A stretch of 64,000 nucleotides of DNA, taken from Glycine soja (lineage: Eukaryota > Streptophyta > Magnoliopsida > Fabales > Fabaceae). How positions within the stretch are numbered: the first letter of the stretch is position 1; each line of letters begins with the position of its first letter. Below the pieces are notes generated by a model. It saw only the letters and a program-made list of their open reading frames with translations. It did no database searches and had not been told where the DNA came from. Both the position numbers and the translations under genes were made by a program. The stretch lies in the NCBI RefSeq assembly GCF_004193775.1, contig NC_041008.1:15333731-15397730 (forward strand). The letters are read 5' to 3'. This document shows positions 13,033-28,126 of the stretch, piece after piece.

Positions 13033-13510
13033 ATGAAGAATTCTAGCTCTTCCGAGTCTAGCAATGTGACAGTGTCAATGAAAATGAATCACATATTGTG
13101 TTTATGCATGTGGCGTTTCATGCAAGCTTCATACATCAAAGAACCTCGGAAGGAAGTTTCTTAGTTGTGACTGATATGATGGGAGCACTAAGTTCTGCCG
13201 GTATTTTGCGTGGTGTGAATTGGGTGATGATGTTGATGACATGGACATATTGATAGCAATAGTTGGATCGCAATTGGCTTACATTATGGAATTACAAGAT
13301 AGAAATGTGGAATTGAATGATGAATTAAATGAAGCAAGTAAGATGCTTGAAATGGTGAATGAATTGTTGGCGGTAGTGAGTAATCGAGTTGAAGATAATG
13401 TGGCTGAATGCAAGAAAATCAAGTTACTTGTGTTGTTCAAGGCGTGTATCTTGGTTGCAAAGAGTCCTTTATTTATTTTAAAGTTTTTATTATGGTGTTA
13501 TGTCTTGTAA
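13033..13510 (+). pseudogene. Broken GRF-zinc-finger, coiled-coil, C-terminal membrane protein gene
   Basis: Starting at the ATG at 13033 the frame encodes a Ser-rich leader and the first Cys-x-Cys near 13105. The finger continues in another frame: CGVSCKLHTS, then NLGRKFLSCD, an in-frame TGA at 13172-13174, then YDGSTKFCRYFAWCELG. This is the C.CG...NxGRxF..C...C.(Y/F)F.W pattern of the GRF-type zinc finger, a small nucleic-acid-binding finger. It is followed by a charged, heptad-like helix and a hydrophobic C-terminal segment ending LLWCYVL at 13510. One frameshift (about 13108-13115) and one stop disable it. The architecture matches the intact GRF gene inside the MULE at 57387-57885. Confidence 0.6.
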
Positions 13511-14398
13511 TTCAGATTCGGGTTGATGTAGTTATTATGTTTGTGTATGAATGTTGTTATTTGTTGTTTTTGAGTTTGACTTGTTGTATATACATTTCTC
13601 TGTTGTTGTCAAAATTAAATTATACATTGTAGATTGGTAACAAGAAAAAAAGAAAATGCACGGAAAGAAAATTGTACAATGGTTTTTTACCGTATTGTTA
13701 GTCGTAAAATTTGTGTTTATTTTCGTTAACAAACATAATCCGATAAGTATATTTAAGAAATTAAACAATTCCTCCTTTAGAGACCTTTTATTCTCTTGAT
13801 AGGCCTTTCCCCATGGACCTATGTGTTAAACTTCTATTAGTATCAAAGATCAATCACGAGAATAAATTATAAACAAAAGAGTGATAAGTTTCAATAATAT
13901 TGACTATAATGATAATTCTAATATTATTTTGATAATAGTTCTAATAGAAATTTCGATGATAATTTTGATAGTAATTTCAATAATAATAAGAAATAAGGAT
14001 TGTAATAGTAAAAGTTTTGAGAAGAAATGAGATTTAAAAAAGTAAGGTTAGAAATTGAAAAAAGTAAAAGGATGTAGAGGAAAATAAAATCTAGAATTGA
14101 AATGTTGGTTGAAAATATTATCCTAACTTGTCAATCCGTAAATATCGTGTGAACTTATGAGCTTCGCGTGAACTTAAGAGGATATAAGGGTGTTACATGC
14201 TCCAACTCTTATTGCAATGGTACAAACTAGTACTTAACGATAATTTCTAACTACTCATAACTTCCTAAATAACTTTCAGTCGTCATCTTCATCGTTGATG
14301 ACTTTTTATCTTCAATCTTCATCCTAGATAACTTATATCTTCAATCTCCATCGTTGATATCTTTTAGTGTCTTGATGTTTTTTAAATCTTCATCCTTG
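13511..14398. other. AT-rich spacer between GRF remnant and copia remnant
   Basis: No coding similarity recognised. Near 14280-14400 a degenerate tandem pattern of about 35-40 bp is visible (CTTCATC.TTGAT.ACTTTTATCTTCAAT-like units) just before the copia gag sequence begins. The 5' LTR of the copia element is not recognisable, so the element is 5'-truncated. Confidence 0.45.
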
Positions 14399-15426
14399 GC
14401 CAACATGTTATATTTGAAGCAAAAATTGTACACCTTCAAGATGTCAACATGGAGATCATTGGAGGATCACTTGAATGATTTCAATAAGATCATTCTTGAT
14501 CTAGAGAATATTGAAATCAAGATTGATGTTGAAGATCAGGCATTGCTTCTACTCAGGTCACTACTAAGTGAATTTGATAATCTTTCAGACACATTCATCT
14601 ATGGCAAAGATACATTGTCATTGGAGGAGGTCCAAGTTGCTTTTTCTATGAAGGAATTAAAGAAAATGTGTAAAGGAAGAAGAGATCAAGTGGGTAAAGG
14701 ATTGTACATAGAGGGCATGTCACAAAAAAGGCATTCTAAGATCAAGAAAGGATCAAGATCTAAGTCAAGAGATGGAAACAAGAGAATGTGTTTCATTTGT
14801 GGGAGTGAGGATCATATCAAGAAAGAGTGCCCTGAATACAAAAAGAAAAAGAAGAGTAGGGAACAAAAGAATCAAAGTGGTGATGCAGATGTGGTTTCAG
14901 AAGGCTATGAAAGTGTTGAAGTTATGTGTGTTTCAGTAGAAAAGACTCATCATGAATGGGTTCTTGACTTTGGATGTTCATTCCACATATGTCCTAATAA
15001 GGACTGGTTTGTCTCTTACACTAAAAACCATGGAGGACAAGTGTTGTTGGGGAATAATAAAGCATGTAAGGTGGTTAGAATTAGTTCCATAAAAATGAAA
15101 CTTGTATATAGGGTAACTAGGATATCTTGCAAGGGGTAAGACATGTACTTGAATTGAAGAAAAATTTGACTTTTCTTAGAATGCTTGATGCAAAAGACTA
15201 CGAGTATAAGGTAGGAGGTGGAGTTTTGAAAGTCAAAATGGGTTCCATGGTGATTATGAAGGGAAACTTGGTACATAGGTTGTATTTGCTCCAAGGAAAT
15301 ACTCTAGTGGGTATAGTTGCTACAGTTTCTGAAGAAAATCAATCCCAAGCAAGCCTTTGGCACAAAAGGCTTGGCCATATTAGCGAAGGAGGTTTAAGGG
15401 AGTTGAGCAAGCAGAAGCTATTGTAA
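14399..15426 (+). pseudogene. Copia gag, zinc knuckle, protease and GAG-pre-integrase remnant
   Basis: From the NMLYLKQKLY motif at about 14402 the frame carries the UBN2-type gag region (DHLNDFNKIILDLE) and the CCHC knuckle CFICGSEDHIKKEC (about 14790-14830). The protease core follows as WVLDFGCSFHI, where the usual D-S/T-G is D-F-G, so the active-site neighbour is changed. A stop at about 15137 ends this frame. The next frame (15127-15426) contains the GAG-pre-integrase block LWHKRLGHISEGGLREL and then a TAA. The products package retroelement RNA and mature the polyprotein; this copy cannot make them intact. Confidence 0.8.
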
Positions 15427-18063
15427 AAGACAACATTAAAGCATTGGAGGTTTGTTAACACTACATCTTTGGGAAAGCAAAAAGGCTGAAATTTGCTATT
15501 GTTATTCATCATACAAAAGGTACCCTTGATTACATTCATAGTGACTTGTGGGGGTCATCAAGAGTTCCTTCACATAGTGGAGCAAAGGACCTCTTATCTT
15601 TCATTGATGATTTCTCTATAAAGGTATGAAGTGAAAAAAATACCAAGAAGGGGGGTTGAATTGGTTTTTGAAAAGCTTTTAATTACTTTTGAAAAAGAAG
15701 AAAGAGACTTCTAGTGAATTTTTAAATAGAACAATTTTAGCTTAAAGGCAATCTTGAACTTAGATTAGAAATGCAAATTAATTAAGATGAAAAAAAAATA
15801 GTTCTTGAAAAAACAATTCTTTTATGGACCAACGCGTTTATTTCAAAGATCAGATTAAAATGAGAACACTTTTTGTCAAAAACCAATTTGTTTATGTTAG
15901 TTAAGATGTACAATAACAATTTAAGTGTTTTTTAGTTAAAACCTAATTTCAAATCTATGCCAAAGCAAACTAAAAGAGATAGGGGAAAATAATGCTCACA
16001 TAATTTTATATTACTTCACCCAAACCTTTGAGATACATCTAGTCCTCAACCTTCATGAAGAGATTTCCACTAACATAACTAGTTCACAACTTGACTAGCA
16101 ACCATTGGATTTCATAATCTTGCCAGTTCCCCATTAGACATCAAACCTAACCTCTCTTAGGCAACCTACACCATTAGATTTCACTCTTACTAGATACTTT
16201 TGGGTTTTACAAAAATAGGGTCTGCAATTTTTCTGCTCAAAGAACATATATTTCTCCTCACAAGAGGGATTTCACTCAGGAATGTGGTTCCATATTTCTA
16301 ACTAAGGTTATTATAAGTTATAGAGCTCAATACAAAAGTGGGTAACTCTCATAAAGAGGGTTGAAGCTATAACATGAATTTCTCACACATAGATTTTGTT
16401 CAAGATATTGATGAGATAAAGGGCTTCAACTTGGTTCTTCATAGCCTTTGAAAGTGCCTTAAAAAGATGTCAAACATACCATTGAAGAGGGTTCCACACA
16501 ATTGTCATACTTCTGGAACAAGCAATATCACTTTCAAACTGTAATGATGTGACAACTGTCAAAACCATTATGAGGAACCATTCTGAAGAATCTTTCTGAT
16601 GGGTATTATGAGGAACCATCATAATAGCCATTCTGATGTTTAATTAGAATGAACCAATGCTTGATAAATTCCTTTGATGAAGTTCAGATTGATGTTCCAT
16701 TCTGATGTAGTGTGACTTCATCACTTTTAACACTTCTTCATAACTTTAAGCAATCTAAACTTGATTACTTCAAAAAGGCTGAGTAGAAATACAGTTGCTA
16801 GTGTGTTAGTGTTTTGTCCATGGTCAAGTTGATTGGTTTTCTTCAATCATTCTTCCCATCAGTGCTTCTTATGGACAACTTTATCATTCAACAGTCTTGC
16901 ATATTTTTATGCAAACATTTGTTCCCTTCTGATGTGCCTTCAATGATTGTGGCGACATATGGAAAAGGAAGAACTATGAGATTTCAGTCTTCTCATGTTG
17001 TTTAAATAATTCATTCTGAGTCTTTCGGAACTATTCTGATGTTCAGGAACTCAATGTCTTGGTCTTCATTATTCTGATGTTGACTTTGCACAAATTCATT
17101 TTCAACCATGATGCTCTTCATGTAGCCTTAAATGATCTTTCTATGTAAGGCCTTGTTGTTTAGTATTTTGCAAAGAAAAAAGTACTCAAAGTGAAACAGA
17201 CTTCATTATTATAGTGGGATTCTTGAATTCTACTAAGTTCTCAACTCTAATAATAGTTCACTAAACGTTTCTGAGCATCATTTTGAGTACCTTAGAATGA
17301 AATACCATCTCTTCTTCTCAAAGTAATAAACACTTAAGCAGAATGTTAGTCATCACTTAACTCCATTATTCTTTCAATTTGCATTGTTAATGGTTTATCA
17401 TAATTAAAACCAGGGATGTGGATTCCAACAAGGTATGAGTTTATATTCGTAAGAGCAAGGATGAGTCATTTGCAAAATTTAAGGAATGGAAGAGTCTAAT
17501 ATAAACCCAAATTGGTAGAAAAATCAAGAGACTTAGAACTCATAATGGGTTGAAATTTTGATCTGAAGAGTTTGATAAATTTTGCAAGGAAAATGGGATT
17601 ACTAGGCACAAGACAGTTAGAGGAATTCCTCAACAAAATGGGCTTACTGAAATGATGAATAGGATAATCATGGAGAGAGTTAGGTTCTTGTTTTCTAATG
17701 CTAACTATGCATAACATTTTTGGGTTGAAACAATAATGACAATTGCTTATTTGATCAATAAAAACCCCTTTATTGCTATTGGGATGAAGACAATTGAGGA
17801 AATGTGGTCTGTTCATCCTCCAAGCATGGAAAATCTGAGACTATTTGGGTGTGTGGTCTATGCTCATGTAAATCACGGAAAGCCTTAACCAAAGGCTCTA
17901 AAATGCATGTTTTTGGGATACCCTCAAAGTGTAAAATGGTTCAAATTGTGTTGCATGGAAAAGGGGCAACCCAAGGTACTGATAAGTAGGGATGTTGTGT
18001 TTAGGGAATAAAAAATGCATTACTCCAATGAGGACTCAAGTCATCAACATCAAAAGTTGGTAG
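15427..18063 (+). pseudogene. Copia integrase remnant, interrupted by an LTR-like insertion
   Basis: Before the insertion, DYIHSDLWGSSRVPSHSG and SFIDDFSIKV (about 15525-15626) are the start of the integrase core (D in HSDLWG). After the insertion, VYIRKSKDESFAKFKEWKS (about 17439-17500) continues it. Next come HNGLKF, then GIPQQNGLTEMMNRIIMER (about 17625-17680), with the conserved NG and the E-region, and FGCVVYAHV (about 17845). Several stops (TGA at 17436, TAA near 17500, TAG near 17885) show long neutral decay. Confidence 0.75.
15622..17435 (+). mobile_element. Probable solo LTR inside copia integrase (TSD AGGTA)
   Basis: The unit 15627-17430 (1804 bp) begins TG, ends CA (terminal GGATTCCAACA), and is flanked by the 5-bp duplication AGGTA (15622-15626 and 17431-17435). 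Removing it restores copia integrase continuity. It has no coding capacity, as expected of a solo LTR left by recombination between two LTRs. The 5' end reads TGAAGTG rather than the TGTTGG expected from the 3' end, so the left terminus may be mutated or the class uncertain. The early motif CCAAGAAGGGGGGTTGAATT recalls long LTRs of Sirevirus/Maximus-type elements, but that assignment is weak. Confidence 0.6.
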
Positions 18064-19231
18064 GTGATTGATGTGCCATCATTTTCTTCTATTTTCTAAA
18101 CCCTTTTTGCACCATTTTAATTATTGATTGGTCTTAATTGTCAATTAATTAGGCAGTTTTATTATTTGGGCCCATTCAGCCAATTTGATGTTTTTAATCT
18201 AATTTCAGGAATTAATGAAGCATTGGGCTTGAATCTAGCATTGGGCTTGAATCTAGAATTGGGCTTGGACTTGAAGAGGGCAGACTAATTTATTCTATAA
18301 AATTAGATCTTATCTTATCTAGATATTATTTAGATTTGATCTCATCTAGATATTATTTCATCTAGATCTTATCTTATCTTATCTTATCTAGATTTGATTT
18401 GATTTTACTTATGGGCTTGGATTTAAAACATATTTGTAAGCTTTGGGGCTGAAAAAAAACTATATAACAGCACCAAGGTTCTAGTTTAGGGAGCCCCCTC
18501 TCTCCCTCGCGGGAGACTCTCTCTCTCTCCTCTCTCTCTTCTATTTCTTCGTTTTTAGTTTTAGTCTCTCTTCTCTTTCTCTTTTATTTTCGTTTTTTTT
18601 CAATTCCAGTTCAGACTTTTAGTTTTATCAATAAAATTTCATTCTCTATTTGATTAATGGAAGGCTAAGTCCGCAGCGTTTTTTTCCCTTGAGGATCAAG
18701 CACAGTTCTCTTTGAGGTTCTATTATTACTGTTAAATTCTGTTTAGTTTTTCCTCTTCACTAATTACTGTGAATTTGTTGCTTTTAATTCATGCATGCTT
18801 AGTGCTTGATTAATTGTCTCTGCGCTTAATTTACGTTCATGCTTAATGATCGTTTATGAGTAATTGGTGTATGTGATGCTTAATCACATAATGAATGCCT
18901 TATGTTGAATTTCGCTTAGTAATTTAATTTAGGATTGGATTAAGTGGTTAAACTGATAAAGGATAAACTCTCGTAACCTAGGATAAGAGACTTGCTTGTG
19001 AATCAAGGGGAAGCAACGTGTTTTAATTCTGATATTTTCTAATTCACATATATTCGCTGTTTAATTTACAAAAGCAAACAACCCCCCCCCCCCCATCGTT
19101 ACTGTTACTGTTACTGCTAGTATATTATGAACATTTGGCTTGTCACTGCTCGTTGGGAAACGACCTAGGATCACTTCCTAGTTACTACATTTTAATGTTT
19201 ATTTGATTCGGGTACGGCCTCGATCAGTGAT
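18064..19231 (+). mobile_element. Solo LTR inside copia integrase/RT spacer (TSD GTGAT)
   Basis: The unit 18069-19226 (1158 bp) begins TGATGTGCCATC, ends CTCGATCA, and is flanked by the perfect 5-bp duplication GTGAT (18064-18068 and 19227-19231). It contains a TATA box (TATATAA at 18461-18467) followed by a CT-rich leader, the usual LTR promoter layout. It also holds an ATCTTATCTTATCT-type short repeat at about 18300-18400 and a C run at 19082-19094. No internal domain or second LTR is present, so it is a solo LTR. The family was not identified. Confidence 0.75.
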
Positions 19232-20226
19232 GAAAGGGTTCAGTTGAAGGTGGAGCCTTTGCAAAAATTCACAGTCTAAGAGACTAGTACAAAATTTGAA
19301 ATTGATCAATAAAAGCATATTGAAGATCTTACTTGGGATCAACGAGACTGTCTCTTGGCTCGAGATAGAGACCAAAGAACCATTAAAGCACCAAATAGAT
19401 TTGGATATGCTAATATGGTTGCCTTTTCTCTTATTGCAACATAGGAACTTGAAGGAGACCAGTTTGAAAGCTATGATGAAGTTGTAAATAACAAAAAATC
19501 TCAAAATTGGATTGCAACCATGAATGATGAATTGAGTTCTTTATATAAGAATGTATATTCAAGCTTAAGGAAGGAATTCCAGGGGTGGAACAAGCTAGAT
19601 TCAAAGAAAGATTGATGCCAAGAGGTTTCACACGGCATGAGAGAATCGACTACAATTAAGGTTTTGTCAAAAAAGGTGAAGAAGGCAATGTTTTCTTGCT
19701 AAAAAGGTCCCTTTATGGCCTTAAGCAATCACCTCTTCAGTGGTACAAAAGGTTTGGTACTTTCATTTTAAAAAATTGCTTTAAAAGGCATGAGTATGAT
19801 GGTTGTGTTTACTTGGAGAAAACTGAGTGTGATGCTATTGTCTACTTACTCCTCTATGTAGATGATATGCTACTTGCTTGCAACAACAAGGAAGAAATTA
19901 AAAGGTAAAGGTGATGCTTGAGAGTGAATTCGAAATGAAGGATACAAGGGTTGCTAGTAAGATTCTAGGCATGTAGATCTTAAGGGACAAGTCCAAAGGA
20001 ACCTTATTCATCACTCAGAAAAACTATATAGCTAAGATTTTGAAAAGGTTCAACATGGATATGTTTTAGGCAATGTTGACTCCTATGAATTAGCATTTTA
20101 AGCTCTCCTATCAGGATTCACCAAAGACTGAAGACGAGGTTTCTTGTATGAAAAAAGTTACATATACAAATGCAATAGGAAGCCTCATGTATGAAATGGT
20201 TTGTACTCGCCCATATTTGGGATATG
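19232..20226 (+). pseudogene. Copia reverse transcriptase remnant
   Basis: SYDEVVNNKKSQNWIATMND (about 19465-19523) and ELSSLYKN mark the N-terminal RT region. A frame-shifted KEGIPGVEQARF-like stretch follows. LKRSLYGLKQSPLQWYKRF (about 19700-19756) and the catalytic YVDD box (about 19858-19869, LLLYVDDMLLAC) identify the polymerase. A stop or frameshift at about 19905 and others downstream break the frame; KVTYTNAIGSLMYEMVCTRP (about 20155-20214) is the end of the domain. It is not functional. Confidence 0.8.
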
Positions 20227-20964
20227 CCATGAGTAAGGGTGGAAATAGGCAGGATTTCCCATCAGGGGCCTATGACTTGGCTTGTTTAAGGCCTGACTTA
20301 GGTCATCTCATTTAACAAAATAAGACTAAGCTCAAACTTTTTAAAAAGCCTATTTAGTTAAATAGGTTAGATCACAGGCCTTAAAAAAGCCTATTAAGTC
20401 TGACAGTCCAACCCATTTAGTAATAATATTTATAATAAAAATATTATTATCAATATGATAGATTTATATTATAATTATTTCATTTAAATTACAAAATTAT
20501 TGTAGTAGTTTGATGATTTGAATAATTTTAATTAATGTTTGAAATAGGTTAATTCGTATAAGCATACATGGAAAACAAGAATATGAACTCTTCTCTTTTG
20601 GTGAGAGTTAAAAGACTTTGGTAGCATGTCACATATAATATTTGTAGGTAAATTTTGCCTATATCTTGTGGTTTAAATTTGTCTTATTGTTTTGATGAAA
20701 ATCTTTGGTTTTGTTTAAAAAATAATATTTTCTCCACTTATTAATATGAAACATGCCTTCTCTTTTGGTTAAAAGACTTTGGTTTTGTTTTAATGAGTTA
20801 ACGGGCCTAATAGACTTATACAAAGGCCATGCTAAGGCCTAAAATAGGCTCGTGAAGGGTAATAGGCTTAAGCTTGGACTATAAAAATATAAAACAACCT
20901 AAATCAGACTTAGGTAGGGTCTGGTCCATCCCAGCCCAACCCATTTTCATCCCTAGTCATGAGT
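20227..20964. mobile_element. Short hAT-like element inside copia (TSD CATGAGT)
   Basis: About 722 bp between 20235 and 20956. It is flanked by CATGAGT (20228-20234 and 20958-20964); extending to 8 bp gives CCATGAGT versus TCATGAGT, one mismatch. Ends are imperfect inverted repeats: AAGGGTGGAAATAGGC on the left, CTAGGGATGAAAATGGG from the right on the other strand. Removing it rejoins the copia RNase H-side frame (GYAMS followed by LVNGTW). Subterminal AGGCCT/AGGCCTGA-like words occur at both sides. No transposase motif is seen, so it is a non-autonomous element. Confidence 0.7.
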
Positions 20965-21549
20965 TTGGTCAACGGTACATGGGAAAACCAGGAAAACTAC
21001 TTTGGGAAGTTGTGAAGTGGATTTTCATATAATTGAAAGGAATATCTAAAATTGGCTTATTGTATTTAAGGCATGGAGGCAATTCAAGTGTCTGGGTTTG
21101 TTGATTCAAATTGTGGTAGTTGTTTGGACACTAGAAGGTCTTTAACATGATATGTTTTTAAGTTTTATGTTAACATTGTGAGCTGAAAGTGTAATCTCAA
21201 ACATGTGGTATCCTTATCCACTACAAAAGCTAAATTTATTGTTGTTATCGAAGCAATTAAGGAGGCAATATGGATGAAAGGAATGACCATGAGTTTGAGA
21301 GGAAAGCATATACCCTAAGGTGTTTTCTAACAATCAAAGTGGTATACACTTAGCCAGAAATCAAGTGTACCATAAAAGAAAAAAACATATAGATGATATA
21401 AGCTCAATTTCGTGAGGGAAATTATGACAAAAAGGGAGATAAATTTGAAGATTAGCACTAAAGACAATCCAACTGACATAACCAAAGCACTACCAATGCC
21501 TAAGTTCAAACATTATTTGAAAATTCTGGAGGTTGTGGAAGATAATTAA
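20965..21549 (+). pseudogene. Copia RNase H remnant and 3' end
   Basis: Recognisable pieces are GFVDSNCGSCLDTRRSLT (about 21095-21147), STTKAKFIVVIEAIKEAIWM (about 21215-21275), VFSNNQSGIHLARN-like in shifted frames (about 21323-21364), and STKDNPTDITKALPMPKFKH (about 21455-21513). These are the RNase H blocks that end every plant copia polyprotein. Frames change several times, so it is dead. Confidence 0.75.
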
Positions 21550-21799
21550 AGTCAATCCAAGGTGAAGAAATTTTTAATAGTCGGCTTAGGACTTTATGTC
21601 TTAGGGTGTTAGCTTAGTGAAGTTTCTGTTATATCCTTATAACCTAATGTAACTAAATTAGTTGGCATATTAGATAAGTTATTAAAGCTCTATAAAGCTT
21701 GTATTTGTTCTAATTGAATTTCTTGTGGTTTCCATAATCATTTTTGTTTTGTTTTGCAGAGATCTAATTCTATAATAGTTACAATATTTGTATTTTAAC

Positions 21800-24700
21800 T
21801 TTTACATCAATAATTGTTTTTTATCCATTCCTTGTTAATTATTAGCATTGGAGTTTAGACTTCGACTATTTAACAATCAAGGTAAATATTAAGACCTTAG
21901 TCCATGAGCGTTTTCCTGACCTAAACCCGTGAAAATCAAACCTAGGTTCAACTACCTTAATGGGATGAGATCAAAATTGATAGCTTAACAAACATCTGAG
22001 GATAAAATAAATGGATTTTTCTACAATTGCTTAATAATGGGGCAGGTGTTAGTAACAAGATACTTGTGTACCCATAGGAAACTGTAATAATTGGTTCAGT
22101 ATAACATTAGTTATCATGACTACTAGCATCCCTTAGCCGTTGAGCGTACCATTGTTTCTCCCAAAACAAAGAAAGGAAAAGAAAAAAAAATTGTGCACGG
22201 CAGGATTTTAATAGTATCCCATAAAAATAAGCCCCGCTTAAGTAACAAAAAAAGCTCCTCTAGATAGCTTTTTTAAATGTTATTTAAATTTTATTTTTCT
22301 ACTTGTTAAATAGGATATTTACTTATATTTTTAAGAGCTTTTATATAGGAAGACTATTTAGCACAGGATACCTCAATGCTGAGGAGAATTACAGGTACAC
22401 AACCCACTTAAGAGGCGTTTAAGACTTGAAGTGCATGGGAAAATGAGTTTGTTTGTAAGTAAATTTTAAAATAGTTTTATATACATTTTTAAAATTAAGA
22501 AAAAAAATTTGTAAATTTAATTTTTTAATTTAGAAAATACTTCGTTGTTTCTATCGCCACCACCCCTACATCATCACTCTATTAGTATTATTGTCGTCAC
22601 CACCACTACCTTTACCATTATTGTTGTCGTCAATATAATTATTATTATTATTATCATCATTAATATTGTATATCTTTATTATTGTTATTGTGATATTTGT
22701 TTGTGTTATTTTTTTAAAAATATATAATTTTGTTGTACAAATTTATATTTTTTCAAAAGTTTTTAATATTCTTATTACTATTTTTTAGCATGTTAATTCT
22801 TTTTTGCTTTTAATTATTTTTATGTGTCAATAGATTTTTATATTAATTAAAACTAGTTTTATACAAATGAAAAACCACCTCCTTGAAGGGGGCCTAAGTT
22901 TTTATACATCTTCAACTTACAGTCATAAATAAAAGTTTGATTAGTCAAGATTTTTAAACTTTTTAGATATTCGACTTTTAATTCCTAAAAGAAATTTGAA
23001 CCCAATTATTTTATTTATTTAATGGGTTTCAGGAAATAAAAATCAAAATTTTAAAAGGCTTAAGGACCTTAAGCCATCAAAATTTTGTTCAAAACTAAAA
23101 ATCAAATTTTAAAAAATTTTAAAAATTAAAAACATAATTAATCCTAAATTTTTACATTTCTTAAATTAATTTTTGAAATATATGAAATGATTTTCATAAA
23201 TTTAATTTATTTTCAGGATGCTTTCAATATATTTTGGATATTAAATTTAAAAATTCTTCAATTATAACTAAAAATATTATTTGAAAATTATTTTTCAGAA
23301 TGTACTTAATTTATTCTAGAGATTAATTTCTGGAAAACCTCTAAATTCCTAAAAGTATTTTTCAAACATGCATTAATTTTCGAAACGTATGGTTATACAT
23401 TCCAGAACATGATAAGTTCTTATAATATTCGTTGTTTGATTGTTGGTCAAAATAATATAATATAAGAATTACTTCATGTTCTTATATTATTCATTTTTTT
23501 ATGCACACTAGATAATTCTTACGTAATATATATGATATTGTTTTTTTTTTTAAAGGAGATCAAATATTACCCGGATATGACACACACTTTATTTTCTAAA
23601 TCATAAAAGGTAACTAAAAAATTGATGACACAATCAAATATTACATCATAAATTATAATATTATTAACATAAGATGTCTCAAATAGTATATATAATTTTT
23701 AGAATAAAAAAAATTATTTCCTGAAAGTAAGAGTGCTGAAAATTTGGTACTAAAAAATAAAAAATCAAATTTAGTTTTTAATAATATAATAAATTAGTCA
23801 TATAAATAATTTAATGATAAATTTATCCTTAAATTTTATAATTTAATTATCAAATTTATCATAAAAATATAACTTATTATCATATTAGTCCTTAAATATT
23901 ATAATTTATTATTTACTTTTTATAATTTATGGACTAAATTTATACTTTTAATCTTTTAAGGATCAATTTATCATCACATTACACTTTTGGGGAAAATTTA
24001 ACTATTTACAATATAATTTTTATAAACTTTTCACAATATAATATCTACCAATTCTTTGAAACATTTTCTAAATGTTAGTTTTCTTAAATATTTTATAAAA
24101 AAATATAAAAACATGAAGATTTTTTTTAAAAAAAAATCAATTTTAGATATAATTATTATAAATAAAAATGTTTTTTTAAGTGTATAATATAATTAAATAC
24201 TCAAAACTCAAATTCAAAATTATAACGTGAATTCATTCAATTTTGATATAATTTTTTTAATACATATTTCCTGAGTTCAACTATAGCTTTGGGCACGCAT
24301 TTTTAAGGGATAGCTATTCTCACCTCTCAATTACTATTCTCGCCTCCTTGTTGTCATTGTATTTTATATTCTTAAAATATCCTTACACAACCAAATCATA
24401 TTTTTATTTATTATTTTTTTAGTCACCACTAATCACAATATAAATATGATTCTGTTTACTACTATACAATAAAATTATAATTATATTTCTATTGTGTAAT
24501 ATACAACTAAAAAATGATTGTCATACAACGTTAAATGAAATCAAATTTGCATTGTGATATTTTAAAATTATTTTATTTTTAGTATATTAGTTTAAATTTT
24601 TTGTTTTTAAAGTTATTTTTTTTAATGAAAATAATTGTTAAATGTTTTATATTTTAATAAATATAAACCGTTAATGCATATGAATCGATCCAATGCATTA

Positions 24701-25389
24701 TTGATTATTTTTATAGCAAACCTGAACCGTTTCTTTTTCTTTTCCAACCAGGACAACTATTTTAATTATGACATGACGTGTTTACATATAAAAAATATTT
24801 TATGAACACAAATAATTAGAAATAAGATTTTATAGATAAAAGTTAGATATATAAATACTATAATAATAATTTAATATCATAATTTACTCATAATTAATTA
24901 GTGTATTTATTAATTCTTTAATTAGTTATTAAAAAATATAAAAATATATGAAAAAACTAATTTTCATTTTCAACGGAAAAAAGTTATTAGATTTTTTTAA
25001 TTAGTACATCACACTTTTCAATAAATAATAAATAAATATCTAACAGCATCATATCTTATCTGTGAACCACTTTTGCCTTCCAAATAAAATATCTTATCTC
25101 TAAACCATTAAGATGACCTAATTGTGAGAATTTGCAGTAAGATGCATGAAATCCTAAATTCAATTCTCAATGCAAACATATACATAAAAAAAAAAAAAAA
25201 AACACATCTTATCTCTTTTTTTGTCAAAAAAATCTTATCTCTATTTACCCAAAAAAATAAAATAAAAAGTATAATATAATTAAATTTCACTTAATGATAA
25301 AAATATATCAGTATTTATGAAAGCATAATTGCTTAATATAAATAAAATCAACGACAAAAAGGTGGAAAGCAGTGACATTGCTAAACCTT
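21800..25389. other. Long AT-rich intergenic region, no gene recognised
   Basis: About 3.6 kb of very AT-rich DNA. It contains a short (ATT)n run at about 22636-22670 and long A/T tracts. A possible SINE-like tail lies near 25105-25200: a degenerate TTCAATTCTC B-box-like word is followed by about 17 A. No exon, RNA gene or intact transposon was recognised. Confidence 0.45.
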
Positions 25390-25398
25390 AAACCCTAA
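25390..25398 (+). promoter_or_regulatory. telo-box-like motif AAACCCTAA upstream of PRMT1
   Basis: AAACCCTAA lies 38 bp upstream of the PRMT1 start codon, in or near the 5' leader. Telo-boxes are common in promoters of plant growth and translation genes. The role here is inferred. Confidence 0.4.
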
Positions 25399-25435
25399 TT
25401 TTGCAATCAGAGAGTGAAGAGAAGAGAAGAGGTTG

Positions 25436-28126
<2,691 letters not shown>

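Larger units (their letters stand above)
14399..21790 (+). mobile_element. Decayed Ty1/copia retrotransposon with three nested insertions
   Basis: The order gag, protease, integrase, reverse transcriptase, RNase H on the plus strand identifies the Ty1/copia superfamily. The element is 5'-truncated and full of stops and frameshifts. Three younger insertions split it: an LTR-like unit at 15627-17430, another at 18069-19226, and a short hAT-like unit at 20235-20956. Removing each insertion with one copy of its target duplication brings the copia reading frame back together, which supports each boundary. After the RNase H end at about 21549, a stretch with a TATA-like CTATAAAGC (about 21691) up to about 21790 may be what is left of the 3' LTR; its exact limits are not visible. 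Confidence 0.85.

Noticed and set aside
15622..17438. Reading the insertion as a MULE with 9-bp duplication AAGGTATGA
   Set aside because: There are no inverted terminal repeats at the implied ends; TG...CA with AGGTA fits better, although it is not certain.
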